DNA of 64,000 nt from Neisseria sp. MVDL19-042950 (lineage in GTDB: Bacteria; Pseudomonadota; Gammaproteobacteria; Burkholderiales; Neisseriaceae), in assembly GCF_030504625.1 (NCBI RefSeq), contig NZ_JAUKWH010000009.1, positions 39,307 through 103,306 on the forward strand. Reading direction: 5' to 3'. This document shows positions 42,915 through 53,063 of this stretch, piece by piece; the stretch's first letter is position 1; each line of letters begins with the position of its first letter. The translations under genes and the position numbers were made by a program. The notes below the pieces were generated by a model. It searched no databases and was not told the DNA's origin. It worked only from the letters and a program-made list of their open reading frames with translations.

Positions 42915-45188
42915 CTAGTTGATGTCCACTTTTTTACCGTCCATATCCACCACTTTGGTGCCGACGACTTTGATTTTTTTGCTGACAATCGCAATCTTGT
43001 TTTTATCCATCACAATCATGGAATTACCGACTTGCAGGGTAATTTTGGAATTGGCGGACAAAGTAATGTTGCGGCCTGCATTGAGGCCGATGTTCATGCC
43101 GGCATTGATGCTCATGATCAGGCCGACGCTGTGCATTTCCGCCGCGCCGACGTTGGTCATCCAACCGCCGCCGACGTTCAGCATATAGCCCGCACCGATA
43201 TTGGTCATCTGGCCGATGCCGACGTTGTTCATACCGTTTTTGCTCACCGTTTCCTGTTTGTTGCCGCCGATGCTGCTGACTTCGTTTGAAACAACGGTTT
43301 TGTTGCGGTTGGCTCCGACGGTAAACGCTTGGTTTTGGCCGACGGTAACGTTTTGATCCTGCCCCACCGTCAAAGCCTGACTTTGGCCGATGGTTACATT
43401 TTCGTTTTGACCGACCGAACGGCTGCGGTTCATCGCCACGTCGACGCTTTGGTCTTTACCCACGCTGGTGCTTTGGTTTTGACCGACGCTGATGCTTTGG
43501 TTTTGGGTGATGCTGGCCGTTTCGTTTTGGCCCACCGATTTGGTACGGTTTTGGGTAATCGAAGCCGTTTCGTTTTTCTGAACGGTTTTCGCCCTGTCGC
43601 CCACCACCGTTACCGTTTCGTTATTACCGATGGTGGTGGTGCGGTCGTTATTGACGTTGCGGGTTTCGTTGTTTTTAACCAGCGATGTCAAATCTTTCTG
43701 CGCCTGAAAATTCACCATTTCAGAGCCGGCGGTATCGTTGAACATCAACTCATTAAAGTTGGAAAGCGGCGAATTGAAACTTTTACTCTTAATACCGGAT
43801 TGCTTGGCGGCGGCAGGGAAACCCCACGGCGGCGACATTGCACTGTTATACAGACGGCCCAATACGATCGGCCGGTCGGCATCGCCGTTAATGAAATCGA
43901 CCAATACTTCTTCGCCGATACGCGGCGTATTGATGGAACCGTATCCCGCACCGGCCGAGCCTTGCGTTACGCGCACCCAATTGGAGCTGTTTTCATCCAT
44001 TTTGCCGTAGCGGTCCCAATGGAATTGAACTTTAATATCGCCGTATTCGTTGGTATAAACTTCTTCTCCGGCCGGGCCGGTTACCGTTGCGGCCTGCGTA
44101 CCCAACACTTTCGGTTTGGGTGTTTTCAGCGGCGGGCGGTATTGGTACGACTTCGGCAATACGCGGAACGAAATTCTGAATTTGCCGATACGGTCGCCGG
44201 TGGTATAGCCGGCTTCTTCAAAATCGTAGTTTGCCTTCAAAATCGTATATTCGGTATTGGATGACGAATGCGGGTGTCTGCTCAAGGTAAACGTATAGCC
44301 CGGAGCAATCGTCAACGCCGTGCCGGAGCCGGTAATGACTTTGGTTTGGCTTTTCAAATCTTCGCTGCGCACTTGGCTGTAATTCTGCGCTTCGGAAACA
44401 TCGCTGAAGCCGGTATAGAAATCATAATGTTCCATAGAAACCGAGCTGAAATCATGAACGGAATCTGAAGACTTCATCGGCACTTTGGCGTTTTTATAAT
44501 TGTATTCTTGTGTAACGAACTGGCTGGATTTCAGAGAGTCCCGCTCTTCCCAGATGTCGATATAAGCAGTGCTGGGCGCGCCCGGCGCAGTCTGGCGGGA
44601 GTGATAAGGAATGTTGGAAGAAGGAATCGCCTGCAAAATGCCGACATCGTCTGCGATAACCAGCTCGTGCGAGCCGTTGCTGTGGGTGAAATAATAGTAA
44701 ATGCCTTCTTGTTCAAACAAGCGGTTTAGGAAATCGAAACTGGTTTCTTGATATTGAACGCAAAAGCCCCTTGTCCGATACCCTTTTTGGCATTTCACTT
44801 GATACGGGAATCCGAACGGCGATAAAACTTCATTGGCAATATCCAACACCGATTTATCAACGAACACCCTGCTGTCTACATTTTGAGTGAGATACCACAT
44901 AAAAGGGCGGGCGGTACAAGCATAAGCATGGTAGCCCTCTTCGTCTTCATCTTCGCCGATGTAGCCGAAATCAGTAACCAAACCGTTCAGGTAGCGCGGG
45001 CTGCCCGCTTCGGTATCGATTTCCAGCGTTACGGGCTGGCCGACAATATCGCGGCCTTGCAGATTAGGATCTTTAGAAACGAAAGTGATATCGAATTTAA
45101 AAAGTTCCGAAACCGCTTCGGTTCCTTCCAGCTTTTTAAACAACAAACTTTGACCTAAAGGCGTTTGAGCAATGACTGTTCTGTTCAT
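42915..45188 (-). CDS. vgrG: Type VI secretion spike protein VgrG (TssI)
   Basis: 757 aa. The N-terminal gp27-like domain runs from MNRTVIAQTPLGQSLLFKKLEG through QEGIYYYFTHSNGSHELVIADD. The gp5 OB-fold follows (NEYGDIKVQFHWDRYGKMDENSSNWVRVTQGSAGAGYGSINTPRIGEEVLVDFINGDADRPIVLGRLYN). A long repeat tail forms the beta-helical needle, with many 7-8-residue units of the kind TVGQNQA, SVGQNET, ASITQNQ. The end is a Gly/Asn/Met-rich segment (GIGQMTNIGAGYMLNVGGGWM) and a Lys-rich tip, with no enzymatic extension. No other tss gene is in the window, so this is an orphan vgrG island. Confidence 0.94.
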   Translation of the reverse strand: MNRTVIAQTPLGQSLLFKKLEGTEAVSELFKFDITFVSKDPNLQGRDIVGQPVTLEIDTEAGSPRYLNGLVTDFGYIGEDEDEEGYHAYACTARPFMWYLTQNVDSRVFVDKSVLDIANEVLSPFGFPYQVKCQKGYRTRGFCVQYQETSFDFLNRLFEQEGIYYYFTHSNGSHELVIADDVGILQAIPSSNIPYHSRQTAPGAPSTAYIDIWEERDSLKSSQFVTQEYNYKNAKVPMKSSDSVHDFSSVSMEHYDFYTGFSDVSEAQNYSQVRSEDLKSQTKVITGSGTALTIAPGYTFTLSRHPHSSSNTEYTILKANYDFEEAGYTTGDRIGKFRISFRVLPKSYQYRPPLKTPKPKVLGTQAATVTGPAGEEVYTNEYGDIKVQFHWDRYGKMDENSSNWVRVTQGSAGAGYGSINTPRIGEEVLVDFINGDADRPIVLGRLYNSAMSPPWGFPAAAKQSGIKSKSFNSPLSNFNELMFNDTAGSEMVNFQAQKDLTSLVKNNETRNVNNDRTTTIGNNETVTVVGDRAKTVQKNETASITQNRTKSVGQNETASITQNQSISVGQNQSTSVGKDQSVDVAMNRSRSVGQNENVTIGQSQALTVGQDQNVTVGQNQAFTVGANRNKTVVSNEVSSIGGNKQETVSKNGMNNVGIGQMTNIGAGYMLNVGGGWMTNVGAAEMHSVGLIMSINAGMNIGLNAGRNITLSANSKITLQVGNSMIVMDKNKIAIVSKKIKVVGTKVVDMDGKKVDIN

Positions 45189-45420
45189 TTAGAATATTCC
45201 TGATTGGAGAATCCGGCTCCGGTACGCTGCCTTAATTAAGAGCCGAATCACACACCCGACCGACAATACCGTTCAAATCAACGACATGCTGCCAACCTAC
45301 TGTTCAAACTGCGGTATAAATTATAGCAAAATACAGTAAATTATTATTACTTATTATGTGTAGACTATACTTGCAAAGATAAGGTTCCGATTGCAACGAA
45401 CGCTTTTTACACTTCCCCCG
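45189..45420. other. Upstream region of vgrG
   Basis: About 230 bp, AT-rich (TACAGTAAATTATTATTACTTATTATGTG) with no ORF I believe. It should hold the vgrG promoter; I could not pick one confidently. Confidence 0.4.
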
Positions 45421-45454
45421 AGGCCGTCTGAAATCCGTGTTTTTCAGACGGCCT
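45421..45454. terminator. DUS-pair hairpin between pepA and vgrG
   Basis: Inverted uptake sequences around ATCCGTGTT; second hairpin after pepA. Confidence 0.7.
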
Positions 45455-45540
45455 GACGGCTTTCGAAACCGGCCGAAGCAAGCTCGAGGCATAAGAAGCA
45501 ATATGCGGCGAACAATACTTTGCAAAATACCGGCCAATAA

Positions 45541-45566
45541 AAAAAGCAGGCACAAACCTGCTTTCC
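45541..45566 (-). terminator. Intrinsic terminator after pepA
   Basis: On the minus strand GGAAAGCAGG-TTTGTG-CCTGCTTTTTTTATT: 8-bp stem and T-run only 5 bp past the stop codon. Confidence 0.88.
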
Positions 45567-45570
45567 GATA

Positions 45571-47022
<1,452 letters not shown>

Positions 47023-47165
47023 TCAAATGGATTTTTTCAGACGGCCTCCAAAACGAATGCAGGCCGTCTGAAACATATTGGTTCGATTGTACTCTCATAT
47101 CAGGCCGTCTGAAACGCCTCGGGCCGACCGAATACACTCCCCGCATAAAAGCGGCAAGATTTTTT

Positions 47166-48278
47166 ATGATTTATCAACGCAATTTTATTAAAGAACTTTC
47201 GTTCACGGCAGTCGGCATCTTCGTGGTGCTGCTGGCGGTTTTGGTATCGACCCAAGCCATCAACTTGCTCGGACGTGCCGCCGACGGCCGCGTGGCGATT
47301 GATGCCGTGGCCGCACTGGTCGGCTTCTGGATCATCGGCATGACTCCGCTGCTGCTGGTACTGACCTCTTATATCAGCACCCTTACCGTGCTCACAAGAT
47401 ATTGGCGCGACAGCGAAATGTCGGTTTGGCTTTCCTGCGGGTTGGCACTGAAGCAATGGATACGCCCCGTATTGCAATTCGCCGTGCCGTTTGCCATTCT
47501 GATTGCCGTGATGCAGCTTTTCGTGATGCCGTGGGCCGAGCTGCGCAGCCGTGAATTTGCCGAAATCCTCAAGCAGAAACAAGAGCTTTCTTTAATCGAA
47601 GCGGGCGAATTCCGCACCCTCGGCAAACGCAACGGACGGGTGTATTTCGTTGAAACCTTCGATGTCGATTCCGGCATTATGAAAAACCTGTTTCTGCGCG
47701 AGCACGACAGCAAAGGCAACGACAACATTATCCTCGCCAAAGAAGGCACTTTTTCTTTAAAAGAAAACAAACGCACGCTGGAATTAAGCAACGGCTACCG
47801 TTACAGCGGCACGCCCGGCACAGCCGACTACAACCAAGTATCGTTCGAACATCTCAGCCTGATCATCAGCACCGTGCCGAAAATCGTCGACCCGATTTCC
47901 CACCGCCGCACCATTCCCACATCCAAACTCTTCGGCAGCGACAATCCGCAATATCAAGCCGAATTGATGTGGCGTTTGTCGCTGCCCATCAGCGTATTGC
48001 TGCTGAGCATACTGGCCGTGCCGCTTTCCTATTTCAACCCGCGCACGGGGCATACTTATAACATCTTGATTGCCATCGGCCTTTATCTGGTTTATCAAAA
48101 CGGCCTCACGTTCCTGCGCAACGCCGTTGAAGACGGCAAACTCAATTTCTGGATCGGCATGCTGCCCATGCACATTCTGATGTTCGCCATCGCCGTTATC
48201 CTGCTGCGTGTGCGCAGCATGCCCGCGCAACCGTTTTGGCAGGCATTGAAAAACAGCATGAAAGGCGGTGAAAAATGA
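47166..48278 (+). CDS. lptF: LPS export ABC transporter permease LptF
   Basis: Inner-membrane permease that, with LptG and LptB, extracts lipooligosaccharide and drives it through the Lpt bridge. 370 aa: three N-terminal helices (FTAVGIFVVLLAVLVSTQAINLL; LVGFWIIGMTPLLLVLTSYISTLTVL; AVPFAILIAVMQLFVMPW), a periplasmic beta-jellyroll domain (about 130-250), and three C-terminal helices beginning ELMWRLSLPISVLLLSILAVPLSYF. Overlaps lptG by 4 bp (ATGA). No ribosome site stronger than CGGCAAG; two or three DUS copies lie in the gap to pepA. Confidence 0.95.
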   Translation: MIYQRNFIKELSFTAVGIFVVLLAVLVSTQAINLLGRAADGRVAIDAVAALVGFWIIGMTPLLLVLTSYISTLTVLTRYWRDSEMSVWLSCGLALKQWIRPVLQFAVPFAILIAVMQLFVMPWAELRSREFAEILKQKQELSLIEAGEFRTLGKRNGRVYFVETFDVDSGIMKNLFLREHDSKGNDNIILAKEGTFSLKENKRTLELSNGYRYSGTPGTADYNQVSFEHLSLIISTVPKIVDPISHRRTIPTSKLFGSDNPQYQAELMWRLSLPISVLLLSILAVPLSYFNPRTGHTYNILIAIGLYLVYQNGLTFLRNAVEDGKLNFWIGMLPMHILMFAIAVILLRVRSMPAQPFWQALKNSMKGGEK

Positions 48279-49345
48279 TGCTGCTCACCCGCTACCTCAT
48301 CCGCCAACTCAGCGTAACATCGATATACGCTCTCTTGGCATTTCTCGCTTTATACAGCTTTTTCGATATCATCAGCGAAATCGGCGACATCGGCCAAGGC
48401 AGCTACACCGGCGCGAAAATGATGCAGTATGTGCTGATGCAGATGCCCGCCCATGCTTACGAACTGATGCCGCTGGCCGTCTTAATCGGCGGCTTGGTCG
48501 CCCTCAGCCAACTGGCTTCCGGCAGCGAACTTACCGTGATGAAAACCAGCGGCATGAGCACCAAAAAACTGATAACCGTTCTGCTTCAATTCGGTTTGAT
48601 TTTCGCGGTATTGACCACGCTGCTGGGCGAATGGATTGCCCCTTCGCTCAGCCAACGTGCCGAAAACCTCAAAGCCACCGCCGTCAACGGCAAAATCAGC
48701 ACCGGCAGCCAAGGTCTGTGGCTGAAAGAGCAAAACAACATTATCAACGTGCGCGAAATGCTGCCCGACCACACTCTGCTCGGCGTAAAAATCTGGAAAC
48801 ACAACGAAGCCTTCCGGCTTGCCGAGGCCATAGAAGCCGAATCCGCCGTATTGAACGACGACAATAGCTGGCAGCTTAAAAATGTGCGCCGCAGCCTGCT
48901 CGAAGGCGAACAAGTCCGCACCGAAACCCAAACCGTGCAAAAATGGCCTGTCGAACTGCAACGCAACCTGCTTGACGTGTTGCTGGTTAAGCCCGAACAG
49001 ATGTCGGTATCTGCCCTTACCACCTACATAGGCCATCTGAAAGCCAACAACCAACAAACCAAAACTTATGAAATCGCGTGGTGGCGCAAATTGATGTATC
49101 CCGTCGCCGCCACCATTATGGCTTTGGTTGCGCTGGCATTCACGCCGCAAACCACCCGCCACGGCAACATGGGCTTGAAGCTGTTTGCCGGCATCTGCTT
49201 GGGGCTGGCTTTCCACTTTGCCGGACGGCTGTTCGGCTTTACCAGCCAACTCTACGGCGTTCCCCCCTTTATCGCCGCCATGCTGCCGACGGTGCTCTTC
49301 GGTATCTTGGGCGTTTATTTGATACGCAGGCAGGAACGGCGTTAA
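48275..49345 (+). CDS. lptG: LPS export ABC transporter permease LptG
   Basis: 356-aa partner of LptF with the same six-helix plus jellyroll plan: LIRQLSVTSIYALLAFLALYSFFDIISEIGDIG, YELMPLAVLIGGLVALSQLASGSELTVMKTSGMS (coupling helix), a periplasmic domain (about 100-260), and the C-terminal helices WWRKLMYPVAATIMALVALAFTP, LFAGICLGLAFHFAGRLFGF and PTVLFGILGVYLIRR. Translationally coupled to lptF. Confidence 0.95.
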   Translation: MMLLTRYLIRQLSVTSIYALLAFLALYSFFDIISEIGDIGQGSYTGAKMMQYVLMQMPAHAYELMPLAVLIGGLVALSQLASGSELTVMKTSGMSTKKLITVLLQFGLIFAVLTTLLGEWIAPSLSQRAENLKATAVNGKISTGSQGLWLKEQNNIINVREMLPDHTLLGVKIWKHNEAFRLAEAIEAESAVLNDDNSWQLKNVRRSLLEGEQVRTETQTVQKWPVELQRNLLDVLLVKPEQMSVSALTTYIGHLKANNQQTKTYEIAWWRKLMYPVAATIMALVALAFTPQTTRHGNMGLKLFAGICLGLAFHFAGRLFGFTSQLYGVPPFIAAMLPTVLFGILGVYLIRRQERR

Positions 49346-49360
49346 CGGAATAAAAAGCCG

Positions 49361-49396
49361 AGAGGCCGTCTGAAAACTTGTTTTCAGACGGCCTCT
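49361..49396. terminator. Shared DUS-pair terminator, lptG and hemerythrin
   Basis: AGAGGCCGTCTGAAAAC-TTG-TTTTCAGACGGCCTCT between convergent genes. Confidence 0.88.
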
Positions 49397-49409
49397 CTCA
49401 TCACATCAT

Positions 49410-49925
49410 CTACACTTTCGGTTTCCTGCGCTCCGCCATCTTCCGACCGATTGCCGCCAATTCATCCTGCGGCACAAACTGTTTGCCCATTTCAAACAGC
49501 GGTTCCTCAAGTGCCAAATGGACATCATAACCGGCGGTAAAGCGTTCCAATATTTCCCGCTCGAGTCTATAACTTTTATCTTTTTGAAGTTTGGCAAATT
49601 CTTCGGCCAATGCCGCCCAATTTTGATGCAGGCTTTCATGTTGCTGCAAAAGCCGGTCGATGCAGTCTTGCGCTTGCGGGGCATATCGCAGCAGCAACGG
49701 AAAAAAATCCTCTTCTTCGTCCTGATGGTGCAGCGGCGCGGCGACATTGAAATATTGGGCAATCTGCTTTACCGCCTGCAAAGCAACATCATTGCAGCCG
49801 TTTTCCTCAAGATAATCCGGCAACATTTTTATCTGTTCGCAAAAACGGCGCACCTTACTATGGCAGGTATAAAGCATTTCTATTGGTTCAGCAAAGGTTA
49901 CGCTGCGAGCATCGAAGAAATCCAT
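49410..49925 (-). CDS. Hemerythrin HHE domain protein (171 aa)
   Basis: Second hemerythrin-like gene of the window. Diiron ligands expected in [39 protein letters not shown] and [14 protein letters not shown]. Longer than the NsrR-linked one and different in ligand spacing. Probably binds oxygen or NO or stores iron; sits between lptG and hemH without clear operon partners, and a heme/iron link is only positional. Confidence 0.82.
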   Translation of the reverse strand: MDFFDARSVTFAEPIEMLYTCHSKVRRFCEQIKMLPDYLEENGCNDVALQAVKQIAQYFNVAAPLHHQDEEEDFFPLLLRYAPQAQDCIDRLLQQHESLHQNWAALAEEFAKLQKDKSYRLEREILERFTAGYDVHLALEEPLFEMGKQFVPQDELAAIGRKMAERRKPKV

Positions 49926-50082
49926 GGCTAATTCCTTAATATATCAGAAAATATGATAACGTCTTCCCAAGACGGCAGTATACCCTGCACAACATTTTCA
50001 GACGGCCTGCCGTATCCGTAGGTTCCACCCCGCAATAAAATACCGTAAGATGCCGTCTGAAAATTTATCAGGATACTTTCAT

Positions 50083-51096
50083 ATGCCGCTTTTCCAAACC
50101 GAACCTGCCGTTCCCTACGCACAACAAAACAAAACTGCTGTGCTGCTGATTAACCTCGGCTCCCCCTCGGCACCCACTGCCCAAGCCGTGCGCCCTTATT
50201 TGCGGGATTTCTTGTCTGACCAGCGCGTTGTAGAACTACCCAAATGGTTTTGGCGGCCGATTTTGTACGGTTTGGTATTAACATTCCGACCGAAGAAAAG
50301 CGCGCACGGTTACGAAAAAGTCTGGTTTCCCGAAGGTTCTCCGCTAACGGTGTACACCGAACGGCAAGCGGCCGCGCTGTCTGAAAAACTGCCCGATATC
50401 ATCGTGCGTTATGCCATGAGCTATGGCGAATCGAATGTTGCGCAGGTACTGTCCGAGCTGAAAGCGCAAGGGGTTACGCAGGTTTTGGCGTTGCCGCTGT
50501 ATCCGCAATATGCGGCCTCCAGCACCGCCGCCGCTTTGGATAAAGTGTTCAAAGAATTGCAGCAACAGCGCTATCAAATGAGCGTGCGCACGATATCCCA
50601 CTTTTATAACGATGCCGGCTATATCTCCGCCATGAAGGAGCACATTCAGGCTTATTGGGCGGAGCACGGGCGTGGCGACAAATTGATGCTGAGCTTTCAC
50701 GGCATTCCGCAAAAACACCATGACGACGGCGACCCCTACCCGCTAGAATGCCGCCACACCGCCGAACTGCTTGCCGAAGCATTAAACTTGAGTGAAAACG
50801 ATTATATCGTGTCGTTTCAGAGCCAATTCGGCCACGCAAAATGGGTAGGGCCGAGCACGCAGGATTTATTCGACGAACTGCCCAAACAAGGTGTTTCCAA
50901 GCTGGACGTATTCTGCCCCGGCTTTGTCAGCGACTGTTTGGAAACCATGGAAGAAATCGCTATTGCAGGGCGCGAGCAGTTTCACGCGGCGGGCGGCGCG
51001 CAATACCACTACATTCCCTGCCTCAACACCAACCCCGCTTGGGTAAACGCACTGGCCGATTTGATTAAACAGCATCTGCAAGGTTGGCACATCTAA
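50083..51096 (+). CDS. hemH: Ferrochelatase
   Basis: Inserts Fe2+ into protoporphyrin IX, the last step of heme synthesis. 337 aa from MPLFQTEPAVPYA, start placed after TCAGGATACTT. Family motifs: AVLLINLGSPSAPTAQAVRPYLRDFLSD, VRYAMSYGESNVAQVL, LMLSFHGIPQKHH with the metal-binding His, SFQSQFGHAKWVGPSTQDLF, and FCPGFVSDCLETMEEI with the acidic partner residue. The track start at 50050 would begin inside an ATGCCGTCTGAA uptake sequence. Confidence 0.96.
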   Translation: MPLFQTEPAVPYAQQNKTAVLLINLGSPSAPTAQAVRPYLRDFLSDQRVVELPKWFWRPILYGLVLTFRPKKSAHGYEKVWFPEGSPLTVYTERQAAALSEKLPDIIVRYAMSYGESNVAQVLSELKAQGVTQVLALPLYPQYAASSTAAALDKVFKELQQQRYQMSVRTISHFYNDAGYISAMKEHIQAYWAEHGRGDKLMLSFHGIPQKHHDDGDPYPLECRHTAELLAEALNLSENDYIVSFQSQFGHAKWVGPSTQDLFDELPKQGVSKLDVFCPGFVSDCLETMEEIAIAGREQFHAAGGAQYHYIPCLNTNPAWVNALADLIKQHLQGWHI

Positions 51097-51112
51097 TCCG
51101 CATCGCCACCAT

Positions 51113-51159
51113 AAACATTGAGGCCGTCTGAAAACACATTTCAGACGGCCTCAATGTTT
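51113..51159. terminator. 21-bp perfect-stem terminator, hemH and nhaC
   Basis: AAACATTGAGGCCGTCTGAAA, loop ACACA, perfect complement. The DUS core is extended by eight more paired bases on each side, and the right arm reaches into the nhaC stop codon. Confidence 0.9.
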
Positions 51160-52534
51160 ATTTCTTGCTTAGGGTCAATCCGGTCCAACCGAACAATAAA
51201 GTCAGTATCAAACATAAGTAGCAGAAAAACGCATAAGGCAGGTAATTCCACACCGGCACGCCTAAGGCTTGGCTGATAAACACACCGCACACGCTCCACG
51301 GTACCAGCGGGTTGATCACCGTACCGGCATCTTCCAAAGTGCGCGACAGATTGCGCGGATGCAAGTTGAGTTTATCGTACACCGGTTTGAATGTTCTGCC
51401 GGCCAGCAGAATACTCAAATATTGCTCGCCGATAAGCACGTTCACCCCCACAGCGGTAACGGCTACGCTGAACGTGGCTCGCCCCGCCGTGGTTAAAAAC
51501 TGGCGGATGCTCTCGAGCAAGCTGGGAATTACGCCCAGCGCAAACAACAACCCGCCCAAACTCAAGCCCAAAATCACAATGGTTTGCGTGAAAAACATGC
51601 TTTCCACACCGCCCCGTGAAACCAAACGGGAGATGTTTTCAAAATTACCTTCGATCTTGAAACCGCCGTAAAACCAACCACCCAACTGCGCCAAATCGGG
51701 CGTGCTGTGAAAATAAGTAACGATTAAAGCGGCAAAGACGGTGGCAATCATGGCAACGATGGCATTCACACGCTTCATGGCCAATACCACCAGCAAAGCA
51801 AACGGTATCAGCGAATAGCCGTGCACCAAACCCGAAGCGGCAAGCTGCTCGCGAAAAACCGCCGCATTATTCAAATCTTGCGCCGCCACCGCAGGCAGCA
51901 GCCACAACGATAACGCAGCCGTAATCAGCCATGCGGGAATGGTGGTATAAGCCAGATTTTTAATGTGTTCGAACAAATCAATGCCCACAATCGAAGCCGA
52001 AATACCGGTGGTATCCGAAAGCGGCGACATTTTGTCTCCGAAAAACGCGCCTGAAACCACCGCACCCGCCGTCATCGCCAAATCCGCATGGAAAGCCTCG
52101 CCCATACCCATAAAAGCCACGCCGACCGTGGCACAAGTGGTCAAACTGCTGCCGATGGCGATACCGATCAACGAGCTTAAAACAAAAGCGGAAAGGTAAA
52201 AATATTGAGGCGAAATCCAGCCGAAACCGTAATACATCAGCGTGGGAATGGAGCCGCTCATCATCAAGGCACTTACCAGCAGGCCGATAAAGAAAAACAG
52301 GTAAATCGCCCCCATGCCCTGCCCCACCGAATCAACCATGCCGCGCTGCATATCGGCGTATTTCACTCCGCGCAGCAAGCCGTATATCAAAAGCACTGTA
52401 ATCGCAGTAACAATCGACATATGCGGCAGCCAGCCGAGCGAAATAATGCTGTATCCCATGGCGGAAACCAATAAAACCACCACCAGAAATGCTTCCCAGC
52501 GCGGCATGTTTAACAGCGGTTTGAAGCTGAACAT
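51158..52534 (-). CDS. nhaC: Na+/H+ antiporter NhaC family
   Basis: 458 aa from MFSFKPLLNMPRWEAF, preceded by AAGGATGG; the longer track start adds 34 residues from a non-coding leader. About 11-12 hydrophobic helices. NhaC-type features: AIGSSLTTCATVGVAFMGMG, GAFFGDKMSPLSDTTGISASIVG (the SPLSDTT motif), and AGTVINPLVPWSVCGVF. A Na+/H+ or lactate/malate-linked exchanger; the substrate is not readable from sequence. Confidence 0.92.
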   Translation of the reverse strand: MFSFKPLLNMPRWEAFLVVVLLVSAMGYSIISLGWLPHMSIVTAITVLLIYGLLRGVKYADMQRGMVDSVGQGMGAIYLFFFIGLLVSALMMSGSIPTLMYYGFGWISPQYFYLSAFVLSSLIGIAIGSSLTTCATVGVAFMGMGEAFHADLAMTAGAVVSGAFFGDKMSPLSDTTGISASIVGIDLFEHIKNLAYTTIPAWLITAALSLWLLPAVAAQDLNNAAVFREQLAASGLVHGYSLIPFALLVVLAMKRVNAIVAMIATVFAALIVTYFHSTPDLAQLGGWFYGGFKIEGNFENISRLVSRGGVESMFFTQTIVILGLSLGGLLFALGVIPSLLESIRQFLTTAGRATFSVAVTAVGVNVLIGEQYLSILLAGRTFKPVYDKLNLHPRNLSRTLEDAGTVINPLVPWSVCGVFISQALGVPVWNYLPYAFFCYLCLILTLLFGWTGLTLSKK

Positions 52535-52648
52535 GATTTGCCCATCCTTTTTTATTGATATGCACACCTGAAAAAGCCGTGCGGTTTTTCCGCGGTGCAC
52601 GATTGGAAACAGAAAGCGGCACAAAACCGCTTTCAAAAAGTGTTATTT

Positions 52649-52800
52649 TACAGCAAATAAACTTAATTTCTGCTACGGCACTGCGCCTTAGCTCGAAGAG
52701 AACAATTTTATCAACCGCTAAAGCAGCAACAGAATCAGCCGTACTACTTGTACCGTCTGCGGCTTGTTCCCTTGTATCAAAAATGAGTTTATTTGCCATA
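52649..52800. repeat. Correia-like miniature element, copy B (152 bp)
   Basis: Terminal inverted repeats TACAGCAAATAAACT and, inverted, TATGGCAAATAAACT. On the minus strand the interior runs GATACAAGG, GCCGCAGACGGTACAAGTAGTACGGC, GTTCTCTTCGAGCTAAGGCG, again like a Correia core. It lies between nhaC and gluP. The plus-strand ORF 52555-52929 in the track is only a read-through of this element. Confidence 0.78.
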
Positions 52801-53006
52801 TATTATTGCTTACGGTATCAAACCGAACAGTTTGAAACCGATACCGCAGCGGTTGTGAAACCGATATTCCGTATCAATGCCGAACCAATCTTGTTACCGC
52901 TTCGGCAGTTTGCGAAACCACTCTTTTGAACCCGAAAAAGTTAACGAAGTATGAAACATCGGGTTCGATAACCATAAAAGAGCGTAGCATCATAACAGAT
53001 CAATCA

Positions 53007-53041
53007 AACAGGCCGTCTGAAAACATTTCAGACGGCCTGTT
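53007..53041 (-). terminator. DUS-pair terminator after gluP
   Basis: AACAGGCCGTCTGAAA-ACA-TTTCAGACGGCCTGTT, 16-bp stem, 22 bp past the stop. Confidence 0.88.
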
Positions 53042-53063
53042 CAAATTCTACTGAAAACTACTG

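Noticed and set aside
43300-43680. Possible CRISPR-like or tandem repeat array
   Set aside because: The repeats are codons for the VgrG needle units, without spacers or palindromic repeats; the reading frame is intact.
52555-52929. 124-aa plus-strand ORF
   Set aside because: Runs through the Correia-like element copy B and its flanks; no ribosome site or domain.
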